This document shows, piece by piece, positions 55,689-63,964 of a stretch of 64,000 nucleotides of DNA. Both the position numbers and the translations under genes were made by a program. The notes under the pieces were generated by a model. The model had not been told where the DNA came from. It saw nothing but the letters and a program-made list of their open reading frames with translations, and did not search any database. Position 1 is the stretch's first letter. The number at the start of each line of letters is the position of its first letter. Source of the stretch: Nitrospirota bacterium (GTDB taxonomy: Bacteria; Nitrospirota; Thermodesulfovibrionia; Thermodesulfovibrionales; UBA6898); assembly GCA_016214855.1 (NCBI GenBank), contig JACRMT010000007.1, positions 62,001-126,000 on the forward strand, given 5' to 3'.

Positions 55689-56467
55689 CCTGTTACCTCT
55701 TCAGGCTTCAATACTCTCATTTTCACCAGCAGATCAGGCCTCTTCTTATAAAGCAGCATGACCATCCCTGCGGTCATCGCGCCTTCAAGAAGCCCAAGAG
55801 GAAGCTGTGTAGGGATAAAGGCGATAACTATCTTCCAGAATAGAGGGGCAAACGGCGAGTCTCCTTTGATCCCGGATGCAAGCTCGACAGCGGTCATGAA
55901 ATAGGTTGCCCAATCGGCAATAAGGCCGGCCAGAAAGGCGGCGATTGCCATATTCACTTTTATCAGCCGGAAAGCCCTGAAGACAAGAAATCCGGCAACA
56001 GACCCCATCACACCCATTGAGACAATATCTGCGCCCCAGGTACTGAGTCCTCCGTGAGCAAGAAAAAGTGCCTGAATAAGGAGGGCGACAGTGGCTATGA
56101 TAATGCTTATTGCCGGACCTAACAGAATCGCTGATATGCCGGTCCCGCACGGATGCGAGCACGTCCCTGCCGTGGGGACAGGGATAGGCATACAGGAGAT
56201 GATAAAGACAACCGCTGCCATCAGTCCGACAAGGGGTTTAAATGACAGGTCAAGGACTGAGCGTTTCTTGAGCCGGTAGATGCCAAAGGCGACAAAAGGG
56301 GCTGCGACCAGATACCATAGCGCTGCCCAGTTGAATGGAAGAATCCCTTCTGAAATATGCATTGCGTACACATTGGGAGTAAAAAGCAGAGAGTAGAGAA
56401 CAACGGATAACGCGATGAGCGTTTTATTGCACCTCTGACCCTTGACCCTTGACCCTTGACCCTTCAT
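55685..56467 (-). CDS. cbiM: Cobalt ECF transporter substrate-specific subunit CbiM
   Basis: 260 residues. A signal peptide (about 15-35) would release a mature N-terminus MHISEGILP, where the His serves in Co2+ binding as in CbiM/NikM. Seven TM helices and the CSHPCGTGISAILLGP motif near 103. The first 10 or so residues (GQGSRVKGQR) are encoded by CCCTTGA heptamers, so the true start may lie after them. Confidence 0.93.
   Translation of the reverse strand: MKGQGSRVKGQRCNKTLIALSVVLYSLLFTPNVYAMHISEGILPFNWAALWYLVAAPFVAFGIYRLKKRSVLDLSFKPLVGLMAAVVFIISCMPIPVPTAGTCSHPCGTGISAILLGPAISIIIATVALLIQALFLAHGGLSTWGADIVSMGVMGSVAGFLVFRAFRLIKVNMAIAAFLAGLIADWATYFMTAVELASGIKGDSPFAPLFWKIVIAFIPTQLPLGLLEGAMTAGMVMLLYKKRPDLLVKMRVLKPEEVTG
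56432..56459 (-). repeat. Heptamer repeat at the start of cbiM (4 x 7 nt)
   Basis: One CCTCTGA and three exact CCCTTGA units on the plus strand, at the cbiM 5' end. Confidence 0.85.
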
Positions 56468-57459
56468 TTATCTTCCTCTGCTGCCATCTTCAAAATTGCA
56501 TTAACAATAGCCACGGCCACCGGTGTGCCGCCTTTTCTGGCCAAGTTCGTTATGAACGGAAATGGCTGCGTGGCAAGAAGTGCCTTTGATTCAAGCGCCT
56601 TTACGAAGCCGACGGGGACTCCGACCACAAGGGGCAAGGAGCGCGGGGCAAGAGGTGAATTAAACAGCTCGATAATTTTCAATAACGCAGTCGGGGCATT
56701 TCCGATAGCGATAATGCCGATATTTTCATCAAGTCCCTTTTCCATCGCAATTTCCGAGCGGGTCCTTCCGGTCTCTTCAGATATTCTGACAACCTCGTCA
56801 TCTGTAATATTGCAGATAACCCTCCCTCCCCACTTGCCCAGGAGCTTCTTGTTGATTCCGGCTCTCACCATCTCTATATCAGTCAGGATATTCCGGCCTG
56901 CCCTGATAGCATCCAGACCGGCCTTCACTGCGCCAGGATGAAAGACCAGGGTTTTTTTGAACTCAAAATCGGCGGTTGAATGTATTACCCTTTTTACGAT
57001 CGGCACCTGTTCAGCGGGAAAATCGCTGAGGTCAGTCTCCTCAGATATTATCTCGAAACTCCTCTTCTCGATATCAAGAGGAACTGCAAATTTTACATTT
57101 TGTATGCGCTCTATCACGATTTCTACCAGCTTATCGTGAATGCCGAGCGGCTCTGTATAGACCAGTTCAACAGCAGGAAATCTCTCCCGAGCCCTGCTGA
57201 TTATTTCAGGAATATCCTTTGTAACATGCATACCCGAGCTGAGAAAATAGGGATGGACAACAATCTTTGTTGCCCCGTCTTCAACGCTCTGCCTGATTGC
57301 AGTCATAATGTCTGGCTTACCGAATTCAAGGTAAGCCGATCTTACGCATGCAGATGAACAGTCCCGGTGAATGGCGTTATGCAGCAGCGTGCCGACAATA
57401 TCAATATTGTTTGCCTCTTTTTTTGGGCTTCCGTGTCCGATGAGTATGATATGTTCCAT
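56464..57459 (-). CDS. Fused CbiX (sirohydrochlorin cobaltochelatase) and CbiC (precorrin-8X methylmutase)
   Basis: 331 residues. Residues 1-120 are a short CbiX (IILIGHGSPKKEAN, with His9, and VVHPYFLSSGMHVTKDIP with further metal-binding histidines). Residues about 130-331 are CbiC (RVIHSTADFEF, VRAGINKKLL, GNAPTALLKIIE, RKGGTPVAVAIVNA). Combines the first (Co insertion) and a late (methyl migration) step. A heptamer set at 56628-56662 encodes SPLAPRSLPL between the GNAPTAL and GVPVGFV motifs. Confidence 0.93.
   Translation of the reverse strand: MEHIILIGHGSPKKEANNIDIVGTLLHNAIHRDCSSACVRSAYLEFGKPDIMTAIRQSVEDGATKIVVHPYFLSSGMHVTKDIPEIISRARERFPAVELVYTEPLGIHDKLVEIVIERIQNVKFAVPLDIEKRSFEIISEETDLSDFPAEQVPIVKRVIHSTADFEFKKTLVFHPGAVKAGLDAIRAGRNILTDIEMVRAGINKKLLGKWGGRVICNITDDEVVRISEETGRTRSEIAMEKGLDENIGIIAIGNAPTALLKIIELFNSPLAPRSLPLVVGVPVGFVKALESKALLATQPFPFITNLARKGGTPVAVAIVNAILKMAAEEDK
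56628..56662 (-). repeat. In-frame heptamer repeat in the cbiC part
   Basis: Units CAAGGGG, CAAGGAG, CGCGGGG, CAAGAGG, TGAATTA on the plus strand. Confidence 0.7.
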
Positions 57460-57467
57460 CTTTTTTA

Positions 57468-58877
57468 TTACCTTTTATCCTTGCAGGAATTGATAAACGC
57501 CTTTGGTATAGTCGGATTGCTTCCGAAGTGGAGATGAATATAACTGGCAAGGGTCTTTTTATAAGAATACCCTTCTGCCGGAAGTGTATCCCCCGAGCCG
57601 TTCTTCACGAAATAAGCCCGTGCCACACCCTGATCCTGACCTTCCATAATCTCAGAATAGTGGAATTCATGCCCCCTGGCAACAGTAGTGCTGCCCCCGA
57701 GGATGCATTCATTGATCAGGGCTGTCTCACGATATCCAAGACGCGACCTGCCTTTTTTCATTGCAGTCTCAAAGGGGAAAACTCCGGACATCTCATATCT
57801 GTCGGTTTCGGATTTCCAGATTCCTTTTGACAGATACATCAGTCCGCCGCATTCTGCATACATCGCGCCGTCTGATTCTGCAAAATCCCTGACTGACCCG
57901 AGCATGGATCTGTTTTGGGAAAGCTGCTCAGCATGGAGTTCAGGATACCCTCCGCCGATATAGATACCGCCAATATCAGCAGGCAACTGTGCGTCCTCCA
58001 GAGGGCTGAAAAAGATCAGCTCTGCACCCGCCTCTCTCAGAAGATCAAGATTGTCCTCGTAATAAAAGCAGAAGGCCCTGTCACGGGCAACTGCAATACG
58101 ACACGTGGGGGGCACGTCGCATGGAGCAGAGAATTGATCCTTGCTATCCCTTATCCCTGATCCTTGATGCCTCATGCTCGATCCGCTCTTCATGATGCAA
58201 TCGATATCAATGTGCTGAATAACCGTATCCGCAAGTCTTTCGAGATTTTCCCGAGCAATAGGTTCATCCTCCGCAGTTGTCAGCCCCAGATGCCTGTGCG
58301 GTATCTCAAAGTTCAGGTCTCTTGGCAGATAGCCCATCACCGGCATATCCGTAATACTTTCCTTAAGCCGCTTATAATGATTTTCCGATGCTACCCGGTT
58401 AAAGACGACACCGGCGAAATTAAGGGACAACTCCACCTTCCCCATCCCCTCTTTGCCAAGGAGGGGAGAGAGGGGAGGTCTAAAATCTCTTATACCTTTT
58501 ACAATCGCTCCTGCAGTTTCTGCCATGCCATACGCATCAACAACGAGGACAACAGGAAGACCGAGGCAGCCGGCAAGCGCGGCAGTACTCAAGCTGCCGT
58601 CATACAGACCCATCACCCCTTCGACCACTGCAATATCTGAATCACGCAGATGTCTTCTGAAACAGTTCTGCACAAAGTCTTCTCCGCACATCCAGAGGTC
58701 GAGGTTTCTCGAACGCCTTCCGGTCACAAGCCCATGAAGACCGGTATCGATAAAGTCAGGCCCTGACTTGAACGGCTGGACGCGAAGTCCTTTCTTCCGA
58801 AACGCAGCCATAAGACCGAGCGTTATGGTTGTCTTGCCGCAACCGCTATGTGTACCTGCCACTACGATGCCTGACAT
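57468..58877 (-). CDS. cbiA: Cobyrinic acid a,c-diamide synthase CbiA
   Basis: 469 residues: P-loop GTHSGCGKTTITLG near 8, glutamine amidotransferase nucleophile in MYAECGGLMYLSKG, and YIHLHFGSNP near the end. Amidates the a and c side chains. This is the cobalamin-operon copy; the other CbiA homologue is dsrN. Two repeat-derived insertions are in frame: palindromic element (58431-58482; PPLSPLLGKEGMGKV) and a heptamer run (58135-58183; SSMRHQGSGIRDSKD). Confidence 0.94.
   Translation of the reverse strand: MSGIVVAGTHSGCGKTTITLGLMAAFRKKGLRVQPFKSGPDFIDTGLHGLVTGRRSRNLDLWMCGEDFVQNCFRRHLRDSDIAVVEGVMGLYDGSLSTAALAGCLGLPVVLVVDAYGMAETAGAIVKGIRDFRPPLSPLLGKEGMGKVELSLNFAGVVFNRVASENHYKRLKESITDMPVMGYLPRDLNFEIPHRHLGLTTAEDEPIARENLERLADTVIQHIDIDCIMKSGSSMRHQGSGIRDSKDQFSAPCDVPPTCRIAVARDRAFCFYYEDNLDLLREAGAELIFFSPLEDAQLPADIGGIYIGGGYPELHAEQLSQNRSMLGSVRDFAESDGAMYAECGGLMYLSKGIWKSETDRYEMSGVFPFETAMKKGRSRLGYRETALINECILGGSTTVARGHEFHYSEIMEGQDQGVARAYFVKNGSGDTLPAEGYSYKKTLASYIHLHFGSNPTIPKAFINSCKDKR
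58135..58183 (-). repeat. In-frame heptamer repeat in cbiA (7 x 7 nt)
   Basis: Seven units of the TGATCCT/CCTGATC type, 49 nt, between the two domains of CbiA, the same place as in dsrN. Confidence 0.75.
58431..58482 (-). repeat. Palindromic GC-rich element translated within cbiA
   Basis: Core CCCCTCTTTGCCAAGGAGGGG (21 nt, split as CCCCTCTTTG and CCAAGGAGGGG), related to the element beside tRNA-Phe. It adds about 17 residues to a CbiA loop. Confidence 0.75.
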
Positions 58878-59923
58878 AATTTTGACAACTCCTTCAGCAG
58901 GATTTTATTCTCTTTTCTTGAACGAACCGCAATTCTCATGTATGTTTCGGCGAGGCCATCGAAGTTGGAGCAGTCCCTCAAAAGAATACCTTTTTTTGAG
59001 AGATCACGAATAACCTTCTGCGCATATTTCATTTCGAGAAGATAATAGTTCGCAACCGAACGGATATGGTTAATGCCAAGTCTTTCGAGGCCCGCTTCGA
59101 GAAACTGTTTCTCACCATGCATCATTTCGAGCGATCTTGACCGATATCCGGTGTCATTGAGTACAGCCCTGCCGGCAGCATCAGCCAGACAATTTATTGT
59201 CCAGGGCTCTTTCTGTATTTTCATCCTCTGCGCAAAAGGCAGGGGAAAGACGCCAAATCCGATCCTGAGCCCGGCAAGCGCATAAAACTTGGTCAAGGAC
59301 CTGAGCACAATAAGATACGGATTTCTGCTTACATACTTCATAACCGTCTCATCAGGACAGAAATCCATAAACGCCTCATCCACTGCAAGATAGCAGCCGA
59401 ACTCTCTGGCCGCGTCTGCGATCTTTAGAACATCCTTTCTCTTTATAAGCCTGCCTGTTGGATTATTCGGATTGCAGAGAAATGCAAGATCGCAGCCATG
59501 CATCGATTTAATAAATGCTTCAGGGTTGATATCAAATCTGCTTTCGGGTCTCAGCTTCAGTTTTCTGACTTCCGACTTCTGAATGCTTTTGCATGCCCTT
59601 TCGTATTCAGAAAATGTAGGAGCAGCAACAAGTATCCTTTTTGGTTTCAGAACCCTCGGAATCAGATATATAAGTTCAGTACTGCCGTTGCCGCAGATCA
59701 GAGACTCGGGAGGAAGACTGTAGTGCAGCGCAATACGGGAGGCAAGCGAATCTGCAAAAGGCTCCGGATAGTGTGGCAGAAGACTTATAGCCTTTCTTAT
59801 TGCAGCAATTGCAGTCTTCGGCAGCCCAAGAGGATTAATGGATGCACTGAAATCAAGAATCTGTTTCAGGGGCAGGCCTGATATCTGCGAAGCCTTATGG
59901 ATGTTCCCGCCGTGTCCTGTCAT
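58862..59923 (-). CDS. cobD: L-threonine-O-3-phosphate decarboxylase, CobD type
   Basis: 353 residues, aminotransferase-fold PLP enzyme: DFSASINPLGLPK near 24 and NGSTELIYLIPR near 80, and the PLP lysine in VLRSLTKFYALAGLRIG near 215. Makes aminopropanol phosphate for the nucleotide loop; distinguished from HisC by its place between cbiA and cbiB. A heptamer-like run (59558-59585) encodes KSEVRKLKLR. Confidence 0.9.
   Translation of the reverse strand: MTGHGGNIHKASQISGLPLKQILDFSASINPLGLPKTAIAAIRKAISLLPHYPEPFADSLASRIALHYSLPPESLICGNGSTELIYLIPRVLKPKRILVAAPTFSEYERACKSIQKSEVRKLKLRPESRFDINPEAFIKSMHGCDLAFLCNPNNPTGRLIKRKDVLKIADAAREFGCYLAVDEAFMDFCPDETVMKYVSRNPYLIVLRSLTKFYALAGLRIGFGVFPLPFAQRMKIQKEPWTINCLADAAGRAVLNDTGYRSRSLEMMHGEKQFLEAGLERLGINHIRSVANYYLLEMKYAQKVIRDLSKKGILLRDCSNFDGLAETYMRIAVRSRKENKILLKELSKLCQAS
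59558..59585 (-). repeat. Heptamer-like run in cobD
   Basis: Four imperfect units of the CTGACTT type. Confidence 0.5.
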
Positions 59924-60897
59924 AACATAGTCCTTAATCCGACAATAACCGCTGCGGCGGCAACAGACAGGACAGACGCCTGAAGGACAAGCAAAATGGC
60001 CTGACCGGATGCTGCACGGTAATCCCCGGCCACATCATCTCCGATATAGGGTTTATCTACAAGCAGACACCCATAGGTCGAAGGCCCTCCGAGCCTGACG
60101 CCAAGTGCCCCAGCCATGGCAGCTTCAGGAACTCCACTGTTCGGGCTTGTATGATTCCTGCCGTCCCGGAGCATGATATTCAATGATGCTCTGCTACAGG
60201 ACAAAGAACAACCAAAGATAAGAGACGCGATGGCCATAAGCACACCAGTTATTCTTGCGGGAATATAATTTGCGACATCGTCGAGCCTTGCCGCAGCCCA
60301 GCCAAAACGGACATATCTTTCGTTCTTATAGCCGACCATGGAGTCTAATGTGTTGATCGCCTTGTATGCGATTGCAAGCGGCAGTCCGCCGATAGCGAGA
60401 TAGAAAAGCGGTGCAATCACGCCGTCAGAGAGGTTTTCAGCAAGCGTCTCGATCGTTGCGCGCAGGATACCCTTTTCAGAAAGGTCTGCAGTATCCCGTC
60501 CGACGATCATGCTCAGATGCTGTCTGGCATCATCAAGCATGCCAGCCTTTACGGAGTCGATCACCTGTTTTGCTGAGGAGATAAGCTCCCGCAGGGCAAT
60601 CGTCGTTCCGATAAGATATATCAGGAGCGCATTGCCGATGACAAAAAGCAATCCAGAGGCTGGCCGCCTCAGCAGCTCTGAAACAAAAAATGCGATCAGG
60701 GCCGACGGAACCACGATCAAAATCACAAGCATTATCCCCGCAGCCTTTTCCCCTCTTCCGTCAAATATAGCCCGCAATAACCTTTCCGTATGAGTTATTG
60801 CATTCCCGATCATCCTTACAGGATGGGGCAGCCATCGAGGGTCTCCTATCGCGAGGTCCAGAATAAATGCAAGAATAAGTTCAAGAGGTCCTATCAC
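59920..60897 (-). CDS. cbiB: Adenosylcobinamide-phosphate synthase CbiB
   Basis: 325 residues, integral membrane protein with motifs IGDPRWLPHPVRMIG near 17, GRDTADLSEKGILRATIETLAEN near 130 (cited as GRDTADLSEKGIL then RATIETLAEN) and NTLDSMVGYKNERY. Attaches aminopropanol phosphate to cobyric acid. ATGA overlaps with both neighbours. Confidence 0.94.
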   Translation of the reverse strand: MIGPLELILAFILDLAIGDPRWLPHPVRMIGNAITHTERLLRAIFDGRGEKAAGIMLVILIVVPSALIAFFVSELLRRPASGLLFVIGNALLIYLIGTTIALRELISSAKQVIDSVKAGMLDDARQHLSMIVGRDTADLSEKGILRATIETLAENLSDGVIAPLFYLAIGGLPLAIAYKAINTLDSMVGYKNERYVRFGWAAARLDDVANYIPARITGVLMAIASLIFGCSLSCSRASLNIMLRDGRNHTSPNSGVPEAAMAGALGVRLGGPSTYGCLLVDKPYIGDDVAGDYRAASGQAILLVLQASVLSVAAAAVIVGLRTML

Positions 60898-62426
60898 GGG
60901 TTCAGAACCCTCCTGACGAATTCCATGTCGATATTCTCTTTGACCATGGCGGCAAGGCTGTCAAGGGCCTTTTCCTTCATACCTGTATAGTCGACCGAAA
61001 CCGGCAGGACAGGCAGGCCCTTCTTCTCCCTGATCCGGTTGATCAGATCACGCCTGAATTCATTGTTGTCGAAAATGCCGTGCAGATAGGTGCCCCAGCA
61101 GTTTTTATTGAGTGAGCCGTCAAAAAGAGGTGATGAGTTATGAGTGATGGGTGACGAGTCAGAGGACAATCTACTAATTCTGAACAGGCCGATATCGCCA
61201 GCACTCCTGCCCATATGTATTTCATAGCCTTTCAAAGGTTGATAGTTGATGGCTGATAGCTGATGGCTGGTATTTACCATCTGCATCTCTGCCTCCACCT
61301 GACAGGTGATCTTCTCTTTTTCAAAGACAGTTTCTATATTAAGGAGCCCGAGGCCTTCTACTTCTGCGTGTGTGCTTTCTGCGTGATATGGATCGAGGAT
61401 CCTGTTGCCTAACATCTGATATCCTCCGCACATGCCCATAACATCAATACCCTTCGCAAATGCCCTGCTTATGCTCTGATCAAGGCCCTGGTTCCTCAGA
61501 AGCAGCAGATCCTTAACGGTATTTTTCGACCCGGGGACGATCACCATATCTGCGTTTTCGATCTCGACAGGATTAGTAGAGTATACGAGTTCCACATCCG
61601 GCTCCTGCGCAAGCGGATCAAAGTCTGTAAAGTTGGAGATATATTTCAGCCTGACTATGACTATTTTGATCTCCCTTGACCCCTGCCCCCTGACCCTTGG
61701 CCCTTGCGATAAAGCCATGCCGTCTTCTTCAGGCAGCCCCAGATCATGAACATAGGGAAGCACACCGATAACCGGTTTCCCTGTCCTGTCCTGAATCATC
61801 TGGAGTCCGGGTCGAAGAATCTCCATATCACCGCGGAACTTGTTGATAATAAATCCCTTGATATGCCTGCTGTCCCTGCCCAAAAGTTTAACGGTGCCAT
61901 AAAGCGATGCAAATACACCGCCCTTATCGATATCGCCAACAAGAAACACATGCGCCTTTGCCATCTTTGCAGCAGACATGTTCACAATGTCCACATTCAT
62001 AAGGTTTATCTCTGCAGGACTGCCGGCGCCTTCCATGATAATCAGGTCATAATCCCTTGCGAGTTTGTCATACGATGCGGTAACTGCCTTCCATGCCTCT
62101 TTTTTGAAGGTGTAGTATTCCTGTGCCTTCATATAGCGAAATGCCCTGCCATGGATGATCACCTGCGAGCCCATCTCTCCAGAGGCCTTCAGCAGTATAG
62201 GGTTCATATCAACGGTCGGCTCCACCCTTGATGCCTCAGCCTGCAGAGCCTGAGCCCTTCCGATCTCGCCGCCCTCCCGGGTAATAAATGAGTTCAACGC
62301 CATATTTTGGGCCTTGAATGGAGCGACTTTTATTCCTGCGTCAGAAAAGATCCTGCATAGCGCTGCTGCGATCAGGCTCTTGCCTGCGCCTGAACCCGTG
62401 CCCTGTATCATAAGAGCTTTAGCCAT
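60894..62426 (-). CDS. cbiP: Cobyric acid synthase CbiP/CobQ
   Basis: 510 residues, with P-loop GTGSGAGKSLIAAALC near 9, PFKAQNMALNSF, amidotransferase Cys in VMGMCGGYQMLGN, and the catalytic His in GTYLHGIFDN. Amidates four side chains (b, d, e, g). Four heptamer runs occur in or beside the gene, three of them in frame, explaining its slight excess length and the low-complexity loops (GPRVRGQGSREIK; SSDSSPITHNSS). Confidence 0.94.
   Translation of the reverse strand: MAKALMIQGTGSGAGKSLIAAALCRIFSDAGIKVAPFKAQNMALNSFITREGGEIGRAQALQAEASRVEPTVDMNPILLKASGEMGSQVIIHGRAFRYMKAQEYYTFKKEAWKAVTASYDKLARDYDLIIMEGAGSPAEINLMNVDIVNMSAAKMAKAHVFLVGDIDKGGVFASLYGTVKLLGRDSRHIKGFIINKFRGDMEILRPGLQMIQDRTGKPVIGVLPYVHDLGLPEEDGMALSQGPRVRGQGSREIKIVIVRLKYISNFTDFDPLAQEPDVELVYSTNPVEIENADMVIVPGSKNTVKDLLLLRNQGLDQSISRAFAKGIDVMGMCGGYQMLGNRILDPYHAESTHAEVEGLGLLNIETVFEKEKITCQVEAEMQMVNTSHQLSAINYQPLKGYEIHMGRSAGDIGLFRISRLSSDSSPITHNSSPLFDGSLNKNCWGTYLHGIFDNNEFRRDLINRIREKKGLPVLPVSVDYTGMKEKALDSLAAMVKENIDMEFVRRVLNP
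61131..61158 (-). repeat. In-frame heptamer repeat in cbiP (4 x 7 nt)
   Basis: TGATGAG, TTATGAG, TGATGGG, TGACGAG on the plus strand. Confidence 0.8.
61239..61273 (-). repeat. In-frame heptamer repeat in cbiP (5 x 7 nt)
   Basis: TTGATAG, TTGATGG, CTGATAG, CTGATGG, CTGGTAT on the plus strand. Confidence 0.8.
61674..61708 (-). repeat. In-frame heptamer repeat in cbiP (5 x 7 nt)
   Basis: CCTTGAC, CCCTGCC, CCCTGAC, CCTTGGC, CCTTGCG on the plus strand. Confidence 0.75.
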
Positions 62427-62434
62427 GGAGACAG

Positions 62435-62462
62435 CTATCAGTTATCAGTGAATAGTGATCAG
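62435..62462. repeat. Intergenic heptamer repeat between cobC and cbiP (4 x 7 nt)
   Basis: CTATCAG, TTATCAG, TGAATAG, TGATCAG. It occupies part of the 57-bp gap upstream of cbiP. Confidence 0.75.
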
Positions 62463-62483
62463 AAAAGACAAACAGAGAAAAGT

Positions 62484-63173
62484 TCACCTAAACACGCCTC
62501 CATTCAGTAATTTAACAACAGGGTATTTATCCCAGAACTCGATAATATTCACAGCAGCATAATCCTGTTCTATTCTGAAGATGTTTTCGAAAGGTATACC
62601 AAGTATATGGCAGAGGATAATCCTGTTGACCCCGCCATGCGCAACAACAGCGATGCATCCTCCGGCATGGCCTGACAGTACGTTATTCAGAGCCTTTATC
62701 GTTCTTTCTTTCACCTCAAGTGTGCTCTCACCGTCTACCGGACTGTATTTCAGCGGGTTGCCAGCCCAGGCATTAAACTCCTCAGGATACTGCTCCCTGA
62801 TCTCTGTAAAGCTCATGCCTTCCCAGATGCCGAAGTTCCGTTCCCTGAGTTCAGGGACCTCAATAGGAACAATGCCGTGAGGAGCAGCAACAATCTCTCC
62901 GCTTTTGACTGCCCTGCCCAGATCAGATGTATAGACAGCCTTCAGCCTGTCAGAAATCCCGGACAGGGTCGCCTGTGTGCCATGGATATCCTTGAGATAG
63001 CTCGCATGTTTTGAAGACGAGGCGCCTCTTACATGTGCGGCCACAAACGCAGCTGTCCTTTCTACCTGCCGTATGCCGTTTTCTGACAACGGCACATCCA
63101 TGCTGCCCTTGTAGCGCTTTGTCTCGCTGCCTTCTGTTTCGCCGTGTCTTATGAGGTAGAGTGTCGTAACCAT
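62484..63173 (-). CDS. cobC: Histidine phosphatase, probable alpha-ribazole phosphatase CobC
   Basis: 229 residues: RHG catalytic motif LYLIRHGETEGSE near 6, GSMDVPLSENG near 23, the RERNFGIWEGM loop, and the second catalytic histidine in VVAHGGVNRI near 180. Placed next to cobS, so dephosphorylation of the lower-ligand nucleotide is likely. An insert near residue 52-65 (SKHASYLKDIHGTQ) is unusual. Overlaps cobS by 25 bp. Confidence 0.85.
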   Translation of the reverse strand: MVTTLYLIRHGETEGSETKRYKGSMDVPLSENGIRQVERTAAFVAAHVRGASSSKHASYLKDIHGTQATLSGISDRLKAVYTSDLGRAVKSGEIVAAPHGIVPIEVPELRERNFGIWEGMSFTEIREQYPEEFNAWAGNPLKYSPVDGESTLEVKERTIKALNNVLSGHAGGCIAVVAHGGVNRIILCHILGIPFENIFRIEQDYAAVNIIEFWDKYPVVKLLNGGVFR

Positions 63174-63964
63174 ACGTATGTCACCATTAAAAAGATTATC
63201 TCTGAAGCCTCACTCAATGCGCCGAGCGTATCGCCGGTCATTCCGTTGAACCTCATTCTGAAGAACTGAATTGCTGAAAAAGAAAAAAGATATTGTGATA
63301 CAGCGAGCAGAGCAAACAAAATCGCATAGTTTGCCTGGAATCTGCCCTGCAGAAGCGCAAAAAAAGAGACAGCAAAAAGCATGATCAGGACCAGCGTCGA
63401 TCCCATCAGATGACCCGCCCTGACATTATCGATAAAGATCCTTCCGAGGCCGTCCTGTCGCGCAGAGTCCGCATGCAGCATTGCAGGGACTGTTACCCAC
63501 TTGGAAAATACGGTCATCATAACTATGGCTGCAAGAAATACAGAAAAAGAAACCGCATGAAACAGACTGGTCAGAAGCAGAAATTTAAGCAGAAGCGACA
63601 TCATGATTGCAGTGGCCCCTGAAGCGCCTATTGCGCTGTCTTTCATGACCAGCAGCCGTTTTTCGATATCTGCAGCAGCGTCACCCGAAGCTTTCACAAA
63701 CAGGCCATCAGCCGTATCTGCGAGGCCGTCCAGGTCAAATCCTCCGTTGGACATGATATGCGCCAGAATAATAAAACCGCATACAACCTCTGCATCGAAA
63801 AGCCGAACCATTATTGCCGCTGTCAAGGCTATCATCAGCCCCTGACATGCTCCTGCTATCGGGAAAAAGACGGTCGAATCAACCATATCTTCTTCAGATA
63901 CGCTGCCGTTCACCTTCACAGGAAAAACGGTCAGAAATTGTATTGCAAGCAGCACTTTTTTCAT
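63149..63964 (-). CDS. cobS: Adenosylcobinamide-GDP ribazoletransferase CobS
   Basis: 271 residues, membrane enzyme with GGFDLDGLADTADGLF near 88 (Mg-binding aspartates) and about six TM helices. Joins adenosylcobinamide-GDP to alpha-ribazole. It starts within the stop of cobT (TAATG). Confidence 0.93.
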   Translation of the reverse strand: MKKVLLAIQFLTVFPVKVNGSVSEEDMVDSTVFFPIAGACQGLMIALTAAIMVRLFDAEVVCGFIILAHIMSNGGFDLDGLADTADGLFVKASGDAAADIEKRLLVMKDSAIGASGATAIMMSLLLKFLLLTSLFHAVSFSVFLAAIVMMTVFSKWVTVPAMLHADSARQDGLGRIFIDNVRAGHLMGSTLVLIMLFAVSFFALLQGRFQANYAILFALLAVSQYLFSFSAIQFFRMRFNGMTGDTLGALSEASEIIFLMVTYVWLRHSTS

